Of a DNA stretch of 64,000 nt, positions 7,981 to 16,086 are shown piece after piece; the stretch's first letter is position 1, and the number at the start of each line of letters is the position of its first letter. Made by a program: the position numbers and the translations under genes. The notes under the pieces were generated by a model, which saw only the letters and a program-made list of their open reading frames with translations, was not told the origin of the DNA and did not search any database. The stretch is taken from positions 1 to 64,000 of the forward strand of contig NZ_BDBS01000020.1 of the NCBI RefSeq assembly GCF_001613105.1. Reading direction: 5' to 3'. The stretch is from Nocardia pseudobrasiliensis NBRC 108224 (lineage in GTDB: Bacteria; Actinomycetota; Actinomycetes; Mycobacteriales; Mycobacteriaceae).

Positions 7981-10109
7981 CCCCCCGGGAACCACCAGTT
8001 CCAGCGACCGAACAGTTGCATCAGCGCCGGAACCAGTATCAGCCGGATCAGCGTTGCGTCGATGATCAACGCAGCGGCTCCGGCGAATCCGATGGCGCGG
8101 ATGGTCGTGCTGGAGGAGATCAGCAGGCTGCCGAACGTGACGGCGATGATGACGGCGGCGAGGGTGATCGGACGGGCCGAGGATTGCAGCCCGACGGCTA
8201 TCGCACGGCGGTTGTCACCGTTGGCCAAATACTCCTCCTGAATGCGGCGGACCAGGAACAGCTCGTAATCGGTCGTGAGACCGAACAGGACCGCCATCAG
8301 GATCAGCGGTACCTGCGGACAGATCGGTTCGCCGCCGCGCTGGAACACCAGGGCGACAAGTCCGAACGCCGCCCCGGTGGCCGCCAGTGTCATCGCCAGC
8401 GCCTTTACCGGCAGCAGCACACTGCGCAGCGCGACCATCAGGACTCCCACCATCAACGCCAGCGCCAGCGCGGCCGACCACAACAGCTTGTCGCCGGTCT
8501 CGGTGAGAATGTCGACCGCCAGCGCACTGGCCCCGCCGACCAAGGCCTCCGCCCCGGGCGGTTGGGTCCGCGGCAGGATCTCGGTGCGGATCCGCTCCAC
8601 GAGATCCTGGGCTTTCGAGGAGTAGAACGGGTGGTGGGGCACGACGAGCACCGCGGTCCGGTCGTCGTCGCCGGTCGTGGTGACGGCGGCGACCTCGGGA
8701 TCCGAACGCAGCGCGGCGACGAGCGCGGTGCTGTCCGGTCCCTGCGGCACGCCGGGGTCGTGCAGCAGAACCGTTGTGAGGCCGGTCAATCCGGGAATGT
8801 CGGACTCGACGATCGCGCGGCCATCGGCGAAGGAGGCGCCGGCGAGGGCACGATCCTCAGGATCGATGCCGATCCGAAAACCGAACGCGGGTATCACGAG
8901 GATCAGCAGCGCGGCGGTCACCCCGAGGGCATACGGCCACGGATGCCGCGTGAGATGGTCCGCCCATCGCATGAGCCGCCCCCGGTCGCGGTCATCCCGC
9001 ACCCGGCGTCCTCGCAGCCATCGCGGCCGCCATTCCAACCGGTCGGTCAGCGCGCTCAGCAGTGCCGGAAGCAGAGTGATCGCGGCCGCACAGCTCACCG
9101 CGATCACCATCATGGTCCCGATCACCAATTGCGCCACCACATCCCAGCGCACGACGAACAGTGTCGCCACCGCGAGCACAAGCAGCAGCGCCGAGTACGC
9201 CACCGTCCGGCCCGTCGCCGCCGAAATCCGCAGCGCGCCTTCGGGGTCGACGCCCGCGCCCAGCGCCTCCCGATACCGGTTCAGCACAAACAGCGCGTAG
9301 TCGATGCCGACCCCCAGCCCCACCGCGTCGACGGCGATCAGCGTGATGCCATCGGCCGAGAACACTCCGGTCAGCACGCTGAACAATCCGAGCGTGGTCG
9401 CGACGGCAGCGCCGGCGACGATCATCGGGACCAACGCCGCCACCGAGACCCCCAGCCCGGCCAGCAGCACGAGAATCGCCACCGGCACCGCGATCAATTC
9501 GATTCTGAAGGCATCGTGGGCCTCGGACTCTTCGACGGCTGTCCCGAATGCGGACGGGCCGACGAGATAACCGCGTACATTCCCCGCCGAGGCATCGCGC
9601 GCGGCGGCGTCGAGGATCGTCTGCTGCGCTGTGGCGGAGTGCTGTCGCTGCCGTTCGTCGCCGACGAGCCCGATCACGGCATAGGCCATATGGTCGTCGC
9701 GCGGCAGCGTACGCAGCGGCGTAACGAACTCCAGCAGTCCGCCGGAGGCCTCGGGATCGCCCGCGATGGGTAGTTGCACCACGCCACTGACCTCGTCCAG
9801 CCGACCCAGGGCGCGCTTGCCCGCCGCGAGCGCGGCGCGAAAGTCCGGATCGGTTGTGCGGCGAGTGGCGGAGTGGAATACGGCGATCGCCTGTTCGTCG
9901 CCGAGCGTGGGGACGGTCTGCCCCAATGCCGTACCGGCGCGATGGGATTCGGAGCCGTGCACCGCGATCGATGGTGCGGTCAGCGAACTCAGCAGATGCG
10001 GGAGCCCGAGCATGCCCGCGGCCGCCGCGATCGCCCAGACGACCAGCACGGCGCGCCGGTTGCGAGCCATGTGGACCGCGATCCTCGCCGAGACCTCGTC
10101 GCCATACAC
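7758..10109 (-). CDS. MMPL/RND family transporter
   Basis: About 783 residues with the MMPL layout repeated twice: TM1 (RRAVLVVWAIAAAAG), a periplasmic loop, five TM segments including VGLGVGIDYALFVLNRYREA, then TM7 (PYALGVTAALLILVIPAFGF), a second loop and TMs with LFGLTTDYELFLVRRIQEEY. The GxxxDY motifs in each half are the proton-relay signatures. Family members export lipids, siderophores or drugs; the substrate here is unknown. GTG 10109 is a guess; ATG 10070 and ATG 10184 are alternatives. The core ends at WNWWFPGG, after which ~74 codons read antisense through the end of pabAB before a stop, so the true C-terminus may be an unusual tail. Confidence 0.9.
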   Translation of the reverse strand: MYGDEVSARIAVHMARNRRAVLVVWAIAAAAGMLGLPHLLSSLTAPSIAVHGSESHRAGTALGQTVPTLGDEQAIAVFHSATRRTTDPDFRAALAAGKRALGRLDEVSGVVQLPIAGDPEASGGLLEFVTPLRTLPRDDHMAYAVIGLVGDERQRQHSATAQQTILDAAARDASAGNVRGYLVGPSAFGTAVEESEAHDAFRIELIAVPVAILVLLAGLGVSVAALVPMIVAGAAVATTLGLFSVLTGVFSADGITLIAVDAVGLGVGIDYALFVLNRYREALGAGVDPEGALRISAATGRTVAYSALLLVLAVATLFVVRWDVVAQLVIGTMMVIAVSCAAAITLLPALLSALTDRLEWRPRWLRGRRVRDDRDRGRLMRWADHLTRHPWPYALGVTAALLILVIPAFGFRIGIDPEDRALAGASFADGRAIVESDIPGLTGLTTVLLHDPGVPQGPDSTALVAALRSDPEVAAVTTTGDDDRTAVLVVPHHPFYSSKAQDLVERIRTEILPRTQPPGAEALVGGASALAVDILTETGDKLLWSAALALALMVGVLMVALRSVLLPVKALAMTLAATGAAFGLVALVFQRGGEPICPQVPLILMAVLFGLTTDYELFLVRRIQEEYLANGDNRRAIAVGLQSSARPITLAAVIIAVTFGSLLISSSTTIRAIGFAGAAALIIDATLIRLILVPALMQLFGRWNWWFPGGQAVAVVRPATSVIARSEDAAFSTISANSCSASESRTTAPPAPMRQRPSWRTAVRMTILRSAVPPRPRNPMAPE

Positions 10110-10200
10110 ATGGGAGTATTCGTGCCCGCCGTCGCTTCGGATCGGAAGTATTGATCCATTGGTGTCGCACCGGTGACCCGGCACGACACCAACACACCGA

Positions 10201-10764
10201 TCAGTCGAATGTGACGGTTCCGGTTCCCTTCAACGTGAGCTTGTCCAGACCCGCGGCGCTGCATTCCTTCAGCGTCACGTTCTTCGTCGGGAACTTCCCC
10301 GTGACCTTCATGGTGCTGCCCGCCTCTTCGGCGCTGTCCTTCGCCATGACGACCTTGATCGTGAACGTGCCGTCGGACTTCCCGTCCATGGGAAAGGTCA
10401 CCTCGCCGGAGCCCTTGCCGGTCGATTCGTCGCCGTCCTTCTCCTGACCCTCACCGGCGATCTGATTCGATTTGATCACGCATTTGCCGTCCGATTCCTC
10501 GAAGGAGACCTTCTTGGCGGTACCGTCGATCTTCTCCTCCTTGCAAACCTCGGCCGCGGCATCGGGGTCCTGTTCCTTGCCCTTCACCTTCAGGGTGGTG
10601 TCATCGACCTTGGCCAGGGTGATCGTGCCGGTCACACCCTCGCAGGTCACCTCCTGGCCGGAACCGTCACCGGAGTCGGCGTGCACCGGCGACGACGCGG
10701 GAAACATGATGCCGCATACCAGGGCAGAGGCCCCCAGTACTCCCGCAGCGAATACGTATTTCAT
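10201..10764 (-). CDS. Secreted Lys/Asp-rich hypothetical protein
   Basis: 187 residues from the ATG at 10764, which has an AGAAAGG ribosome site. A classical signal peptide (MKYVFAAGVLGASALVCGIM, cleavage probably after PVHA) precedes a highly charged mature domain. Four cysteines in the mature part (VTCEG, EVCKEE, KCVI, KECSA) could make two disulfides. No known domain is recognised. The pattern suggests an extracytoplasmic beta-rich protein. Neighbouring MMPL and beta-lactamase-like genes give no clear functional link. Confidence 0.8.
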   Translation of the reverse strand: MKYVFAAGVLGASALVCGIMFPASSPVHADSGDGSGQEVTCEGVTGTITLAKVDDTTLKVKGKEQDPDAAAEVCKEEKIDGTAKKVSFEESDGKCVIKSNQIAGEGQEKDGDESTGKGSGEVTFPMDGKSDGTFTIKVVMAKDSAEEAGSTMKVTGKFPTKNVTLKECSAAGLDKLTLKGTGTVTFD

Positions 10765-11078
10765 CGCAACCTTTCTTCTCGAGTTCTCGAAACAGGTGAA
10801 GAAGTGGAACAAGCGATTTCACCGAACCTACCAGTAGGAAGTATCGGCCTCCCGTATTCGGAGCCGCTCCGGGCATGGATCGCCTCGAATCTGTCCTCGG
10901 ACAAGGCGTGTCAGCACACGCGGACCGTCGGCGCGCCTAAGGCGCCGGTGCCCAATGGCTTCCGCAACGGCCGGGCGCGACGATTGCCAGCCAGGGGCGC
11001 GACGTGCGCAAATCCGACGAATCGGACGGTTGGGGGCACATAGTGATCCGAAAGGCGGGCCGATCGCGGAGGCTGGGC
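10765..11078. other. Divergent intergenic region, 314 bp
   Basis: No convincing gene lies here. It separates two divergent secreted-protein genes and should contain both promoters. A short inverted repeat CCTACCAGTAGG (10827-10838) lies about 65 bp upstream of the minus-strand gene. A GC-rich hairpin with CGGCGC/GCGCCG arms lies near 10930-10950. Neither can be assigned to a regulator. Confidence 0.5.
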
Positions 11079-11786
11079 ATGAATTGTCGAGTATTGCTGA
11101 CCGGACTGATGGTCGTCCTCGCGGCGGGGCCGAGTCTCGGCGGGTGGACTCCGCCGGATCCGGCGGTCGTTCCGACGCGGACGGCCCTATCGTTTCGCTG
11201 GATCGTGCCGAATATTCGCTGGGGCACCGCCAACGAGTACGAAGCGCGCAACGGATTGTCGATGGTCAAGCTGTACATGGTCGATTACGCGCTGCGCCGC
11301 GGCGACGGCTCGCCGGAGGACCGCCAGCTCGGCGAGCGGATGATCCGGCAATCCGACGATGCGGCCGCGGCCCGGCTCGCGGCCAAATATCCGCGGGCCA
11401 TCGACGCGGTGGCCGCCGAATATCACCTGGCAAACACCCACGGCGGCGCGGACTGGGGCGCGGCGATCACGTGCACCGCCGATCTGGCCGATTTTCTGGC
11501 GATCAAGATGCGCTCCGATCGCGGATCGGCGCTGCTGACCTGGATGGCCGACGCCGAGTCGGTCGCCGTCGACGGCACCGAACAGGATTGGGGCACGGCC
11601 CGATTGCCGGGCGTGCTCGGAAGTAAGTGGGGCTGGTCGGATTTCGGGCCGCCGGAGGTCGCCTCGGCGTCGATCGGTCTCGGCTTCACCGTCGCGGCCC
11701 ACACCCGCGGCACCGCCGACGAGCAGACCACCGATGTGCTCGCGGTGTTGCAGGGTGCGGTGCTGGATCTGCTCGGTGTGCCCTGA
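11079..11786 (+). CDS. Secreted class A beta-lactamase-like protein, probably non-canonical
   Basis: 235 residues. GGAGG at 11068-11072 sits 6 nt before the ATG at 11079 and fixes the start; MNCRVLLTGLMVVLAAGPSL is a signal peptide. GLSMVKLYMVDYAL resembles the S-x-x-K helix, SDDAAAARLAAKY the SDN loop, and a KWGW segment the KTG strand. These degenerate motifs suggest the beta-lactamase/PBP fold without assured beta-lactamase activity, as in many actinobacterial extracytoplasmic homologues. It could act on peptidoglycan or be a pseudo-enzyme. Confidence 0.75.
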   Translation: MNCRVLLTGLMVVLAAGPSLGGWTPPDPAVVPTRTALSFRWIVPNIRWGTANEYEARNGLSMVKLYMVDYALRRGDGSPEDRQLGERMIRQSDDAAAARLAAKYPRAIDAVAAEYHLANTHGGADWGAAITCTADLADFLAIKMRSDRGSALLTWMADAESVAVDGTEQDWGTARLPGVLGSKWGWSDFGPPEVASASIGLGFTVAAHTRGTADEQTTDVLAVLQGAVLDLLGVP

Positions 11787-11971
11787 ATCTCTCCTTTTGG
11801 TACGGGTGAGAGGTTTCAAGACCGAACAGTGGTTAATTCCCGAAGCGGACGGACGATCGCATCAGCAATGCTGAGGGCGATAACGGTCGGCTCGCGCAAC
11901 GGAGCGCGTGCCGGTCGAGGGGAGGCCCGATGGCGTGCGTCCCCCCGGCTGATTTCACCGGCCGTCGTCGT

Positions 11972-13585
11972 TCAGATACGTGCGCCCTTGGTACGGTTAC
12001 ACCCTCGACACAGGATCTGTAGATTCGCCGCGCTCGTCGCGCCGCCTCGGCTGAGCGGGATGATGTGATCGAACTCCAGATAATGGGTGGCTCCACAGTC
12101 CACGCACCGCCCACCGTCGCGCTGCCACACCTGGGCCTTGAGCTCGGGTGGGATCGAGCGCCGGTCACGGCGACCGGGGGCGAGGGTGAGCCGTTTGGCC
12201 ACGCGCAGCGCGCCTTCCAGCGCGGCCGCGACCAGATCCGGATCCTCGACCTCGAAACTGGCGCCCCCGCGCGCCGAGGTCGCTGCGACCTCCACCACAC
12301 CGTCCGCGACCGTCACCGAGACGATGCGCGACCAGGGCAGTTCGATGCCCGCCTCGGGCCCGATGAAGCGCAGCTTGCGGGACGAGCAGATCAAACGTCC
12401 CTCGGTCGGTCGCGGCCCGCGTGCCAGCTGCCGGATGCGGACGGCCGGAAGGTCCAGGTGCACAGTCTCTTCCGGATCCAGATGCAGACCGGGCGCTCGC
12501 CGCACCGGTAGTTCGCCCGCGCGCAGCCGCGACAGCGTCCGGCCGCGCTGCACCCAGCGGCGCAACTCCTCCACCTGCGGCCCGGTCAGCGCGAGCGCGT
12601 CGACGGCGGTCTCGAACTGGTCGAGTTCGTCCGCGCCCACCTCGCCATCGGCGACCACGAAGGCGGCCAGCCGCTCGACATAGGCCAACCCGGGGCCGCG
12701 CAATGCCGCGCGGCCGGTGTCGATGTCGATGCGCTGCCGTCGCAACGCGGTCCACAGTTCGTCCCACGCCCGGCCCCGCGGCCCCTCCGAGGTCAGCACC
12801 CGCCACACCCGGGCACGCCAGGATTCGAGATAGTCCTCGATCTCCCCCGCGCAGGTCCGGCACGGCGCGGGCGCGCCGAGCACCCGCCAACCGCGCCGAC
12901 GACCGCAGCGCGGGCACAGGCGCGAATCCTGCGCTACGCGTGCGGTCGTCGCATCGGTCCACTGCTCGCCGTCCCACCAGCGCAGCGCCTCGGGGTCGTC
13001 CGGATCAGGATGCCAGTCCGGACGCCGCGGCTCCGGCGGTGGCGGAGTCTCTTCTGCTCGGGCGGGAATGTCGTCGCGATCCAGCGGTATCGCGCGGACG
13101 CCGAAGGCGGCGAACAACTCCGCGAGCCCCGCGTAGCCCATGCCGGTGGGACAGAACCACCAGCGGCCCTCGCGCCACAGCAGCCGCGCGAATTCCATGG
13201 CCCGCGCGCCGGGCGCGGGCGTGATATCGCAGCGCGCCACCGGCCCCTCGGCATCGAACACAGTCAGGGCCGGGCGCGCGAGTTCGGTCAGGGCCTCCTC
13301 GCGGATCGAACCCGCCAATACCACGCAGACGACGTCGGATTCGGTGCGCGGCAGCGAGACCGACAGTCGCGCGGTGCGCGGTTCGGGCCGCTGATCCAGC
13401 GTCACCGCCTGCGACGGATGCCGCGGCGCGTTGTAGTACACCGCATCGGACCGCGATCGGACCCGGCCGTCCGCCGCCAACAACAGGGCCTGCGCGTCCA
13501 GCTCCTGGCCCGAGCGCCACGAAAGCAGCACGGTCAGAAGCGAAGTCGGTAGCGGCGTCGCGCCGTCGTCGTCGAGGGGTCCCAT
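11972..13585 (-). CDS. TerD-DUF2510-TerB-like-HNH multidomain protein
   Basis: 537 residues. Domain order: TerD-like domain (about 10-170, with YYNAPRHPSQAV and SIREEALTELARPALTVFD), DUF2510 motif at 191-210 (WHPDPDDPEALRWWDGEQWT), a zinc ribbon (C224/C227 and C242/C245), a helical TerB-like segment (~295-345), a beta-rich segment (~385-450), and a C-terminal HNH nuclease with C494/C497, the D506-H507 pair, N521 and C526/C529. TerD domains bind Ca2+ in stress-response systems. A metal-dependent DNA nuclease coupled to a TerD sensor is inferred. It stands alone between intergenic gaps. Confidence 0.85.
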   Translation of the reverse strand: MGPLDDDGATPLPTSLLTVLLSWRSGQELDAQALLLAADGRVRSRSDAVYYNAPRHPSQAVTLDQRPEPRTARLSVSLPRTESDVVCVVLAGSIREEALTELARPALTVFDAEGPVARCDITPAPGARAMEFARLLWREGRWWFCPTGMGYAGLAELFAAFGVRAIPLDRDDIPARAEETPPPPEPRRPDWHPDPDDPEALRWWDGEQWTDATTARVAQDSRLCPRCGRRRGWRVLGAPAPCRTCAGEIEDYLESWRARVWRVLTSEGPRGRAWDELWTALRRQRIDIDTGRAALRGPGLAYVERLAAFVVADGEVGADELDQFETAVDALALTGPQVEELRRWVQRGRTLSRLRAGELPVRRAPGLHLDPEETVHLDLPAVRIRQLARGPRPTEGRLICSSRKLRFIGPEAGIELPWSRIVSVTVADGVVEVAATSARGGASFEVEDPDLVAAALEGALRVAKRLTLAPGRRDRRSIPPELKAQVWQRDGGRCVDCGATHYLEFDHIIPLSRGGATSAANLQILCRGCNRTKGARI

Positions 13586-13908
13586 CGGGATCGAACTATG
13601 CCAGGTGGGTCCGACAAACTCGTTGTCTGTGTCACCCGGTACCGAAACCGGTTCCTCTGCGGCCCCTATGACCCCCTATCCGAATATACCGGAACCATTC
13701 CTCCAAAAAGTCGCCTCACCTTGCCTTTTCGCGGCCGCCGCCGCTTTAAACCGTCGCCGCGACACCAATTCCACGGGCGTACCCGGTGGTAATGTCCGAT
13801 CCGGCATCGGGGCTGCTGTACCAAAGGTATCTGTGAATTCATTCAATACCTTTTCTTCGCAACAGAATTCATCCGAACTCGGGTATTTCAACCAGAGAGT
13901 AGGGGGCC
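13586..13908. other. Intergenic region, 323 bp, AT-richer than surroundings
   Basis: No convincing gene. It lies between divergent genes (TerD-HNH and the ketosynthase pair). The right half is markedly richer in A+T than the rest of the window and carries an 8-bp inverted repeat (13823-13853) and two copies of GAATTCAT. It probably contains the promoter of the ketosynthase operon. Confidence 0.6.
13823..13853. promoter_or_regulatory. Inverted repeat upstream of ketosynthase pair
   Basis: AAAGGTAT (13823-13830) and ATACCTTT (13846-13853) are perfect inverted copies separated by 15 bp, ending 55 bp before the first ketosynthase ATG. This could be an operator or a transcript hairpin; the regulator is unknown. 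Confidence 0.45.
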
Positions 13909-14955
13909 ATGCGTACACGTTTCGAATCGATCGGCGCGTACACACCGAGCAGCGTCCGTTCGACCGACGAGGTGATCGCCGCACTCTCCGTGCCCAGGTC
14001 GCTGGACCTGCAGCGCATCACCGGAATCCGCAACCGCCACGTACATTCGCGCGATCCACACCGCTACGAATCCTCCTTCGAGTTGGCCCTGGCCGCCGTC
14101 GACGACTGCCTGCGCCACTCCGATCACCGCGCCGCCGACCTCGACGTGGTGATCTCCGCCTCGATCACCCGCTTCCGCGGGCCCGACTTCTTCTGCTACG
14201 CACCGGCCTTCGGGTCGATGCTGCGCGAGGCCATCGGCGCCACCGGGGCGCTGCACTTCGACGTGTCCAACGCGTGTGCGGGCATGATCACCGGGGTGTT
14301 GCTGCTGGACCGCATGATCAGGGCCGGTGTGGTGCGCAACGGGCTGGTGGTCAGCGGCGAGCAGATCACCCCCATCGCCGAAACCGCGACCCGCGAGATC
14401 AGCCAGCCCTACGACCCGCAGTTCGCGGCGCTGACCGTGGGCGACGCGGCGGTGGCGGTGATCGTCGACGACCGCGGCGACGACGATGACGAGATCCACT
14501 ACATCGAGCTGATGACCACCGCGGCCGGGGCCGAGCACTGCCTGGGCATGCCGAGCGAGAAGACCACCGGCATCGCGATGTACACCGACAACCGCGCACT
14601 GGCCAGCGAATCGCGTTATCAGCAGGGCATCTCGCGCATGGCCGATTTCCTCACCGAACGCGGACTCGGCTGGGAGAGTGAGAAATTCGATTACTGGATC
14701 CATCACCAGTTCTCCGGCCCGGCCATCGAATATATCAGCCAGCTCACCGAACGGCACTTCGAAACACCGATGCCGCAGGCGCTCAACGTATTCGAGGAAT
14801 ACGGTAACACCGCATCCACTTCACACTTCCTGGTATTGCACGAACATCTTGCGCGGCAGTCGATTCCGAAGGGCTCCAAGGTGTTGCTCGTACCCGAGGC
14901 ATCCGGTGTCGTGTCCGGACATCTGGCCGCGACCATTTCCCGATTGGAGGCGTGA
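13909..14955 (+). CDS. Ketosynthase III-like enzyme (FabH family), intact triad
   Basis: 348 residues with the thiolase fold of ketoacyl-ACP synthase III. The catalytic triad is visible: Cys123 in SNACAGM, His266 in IHHQFS and Asn300 in EEYGNTAST. The GDAAVAVIV strand and a C-terminal SHFLVLHEHLA segment also fit. Such enzymes perform decarboxylative Claisen condensation or acyl transfer from an acyl-CoA or ACP. No fatty-acid synthesis genes are nearby, so it is likely specialised rather than housekeeping FabH. It ends 4 bp before a second, degenerate ketosynthase and the two are probably co-translated and may form a heterodimer. Confidence 0.85.
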   Translation: MRTRFESIGAYTPSSVRSTDEVIAALSVPRSLDLQRITGIRNRHVHSRDPHRYESSFELALAAVDDCLRHSDHRAADLDVVISASITRFRGPDFFCYAPAFGSMLREAIGATGALHFDVSNACAGMITGVLLLDRMIRAGVVRNGLVVSGEQITPIAETATREISQPYDPQFAALTVGDAAVAVIVDDRGDDDDEIHYIELMTTAAGAEHCLGMPSEKTTGIAMYTDNRALASESRYQQGISRMADFLTERGLGWESEKFDYWIHHQFSGPAIEYISQLTERHFETPMPQALNVFEEYGNTASTSHFLVLHEHLARQSIPKGSKVLLVPEASGVVSGHLAATISRLEA

Positions 14956-14959
14956 AAAC

Positions 14960-15886
14960 ATGTCTGCCGCAATCATTTCCGCCGCGGTCTGCGCCGACGA
15001 CGATACCGGCAGCTATTTCGAGCTGGCCGCGCGCGCCGGTCGCGCCTGCCTGCGCCGGGCCGAACTCGAACCGCAGCGCATCGGACTGGTGCTCAATGCC
15101 GGGGTGTTCCGCGACCACAACATCTCCGAACCGGCGGTGGCCGCCCTGGTGCAGAAGCGACTCGAGGTCGGCCTGGAGTATCGGACCGGCATGGTGCCCG
15201 CGTTCTCCTTCGACCTGATGAACGGTGGCACCGGCCTGGTACACGCGCTCATGGCCGCGCAGTGCTTCCTCGAACTCGGCGATATCGAATACGCCCTGGT
15301 GATCTCCGGTGACACCCATCCGTCCACCGAGCGCACCGTGGACGGCTTTCCCTATACCGCCACCGGCGCGGCGATGCTGCTGCGAACCGATTCCGAGACA
15401 GGCGGATTCGGCGAGCTCCAACAGGTCTGCCTGCGGCCGGGACCGCCGACGGCCTGGGTGGATCTGGCCGCGGCCGGAACCGCGGGCCGTCGCGCGCTGT
15501 CGGTGCGGCCGGGCGGCGATCCGCTGCGCGCGGCCGCGGAGGCGGTGATCCGCTGTCTCGACGACGAGCGCCTGACCCTCGGCCCCGACGGCGCGCTGTT
15601 GCTCGCGCCCGCTCCCACAACGGATTTCGCCGACCGGCTGGCGCAGCGGCTGGACGCGCCCGCCGAGGCGGTCGCCGGAGTGGATCCGCAACTCGGCGAT
15701 CCCTATACCGCCGCACCGGTACACGCCTATCTACGAGCTCACGACGCCGGTCTGCTCGCCGTCGACCGGCCGATTCTGTTCCTGGCGGTGGACGGCGACG
15801 CAGCGGCCTGCATCGCATATCGCCCATGCCCATTCGCGCCGGTTGGCATTGATGCCAATCTATGCGCGAAACAGCTTGACATGTAG
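14960..15886 (+). CDS. Ketosynthase III-like protein without catalytic triad
   Basis: 308 residues; GGAGG at 14946-14950 precedes the ATG at 14960. The fold matches its neighbour (RIGLVLNAGVFRDHN, YALVISGDTHPS, TATGAAMLL), but the Cys position aligns with Gly90 in FDLMNGGTG, no HQ-like motif is seen, and the Asn motif is replaced by GDPYTAAPVH. It is therefore predicted not to carry out normal Claisen chemistry. Roles as a structural or allosteric partner, or a changed reaction such as acyl transfer, are inferences. The 3' end contains a palindrome just before the regulator gene. Confidence 0.82.
   Translation: MSAAIISAAVCADDDTGSYFELAARAGRACLRRAELEPQRIGLVLNAGVFRDHNISEPAVAALVQKRLEVGLEYRTGMVPAFSFDLMNGGTGLVHALMAAQCFLELGDIEYALVISGDTHPSTERTVDGFPYTATGAAMLLRTDSETGGFGELQQVCLRPGPPTAWVDLAAAGTAGRRALSVRPGGDPLRAAAEAVIRCLDDERLTLGPDGALLLAPAPTTDFADRLAQRLDAPAEAVAGVDPQLGDPYTAAPVHAYLRAHDAGLLAVDRPILFLAVDGDAAACIAYRPCPFAPVGIDANLCAKQLDM
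15843..15858. promoter_or_regulatory. Palindrome upstream of LuxR-type gene
   Basis: TTGGCATTGATGCCAA has perfect 7-bp arms around a 2-bp centre. It lies inside the last codons of the degenerate ketosynthase and about 230 bp before the LuxR-type gene. It may be an operator, but a chance coding palindrome cannot be excluded. Confidence 0.3.
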
Positions 15887-16086
15887 CATAATTCACGCGA
15901 CAGGCCGTCGTCTGCGGTGGTGGGATGCACCTTGACGGCCGACGAAAACCGTTGTGCACCGGCTGAATTCCCGTGCGTCCCGCGACGTACACAGCTGCAA
16001 CGTTGCCGCTTACCCGCTAGACCGCGTCTCAGCCGAGGCGCACCCCTTCAGTCGGGGTACATCAGATCGACGAAGGGACAACGAGC

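Noticed and set aside
6945..9773. A 942-codon open frame on the plus strand
   Set aside because: Arg/Pro/Gly-rich low-complexity translation with no domains; it is a shadow of pabAB and of the MMPL gene, as expected at ~70% G+C.
13598..13792. A 64-codon frame in the gap before the ketosynthase pair
   Set aside because: No ribosome site, low-complexity Arg/Pro content and no recognisable pattern.
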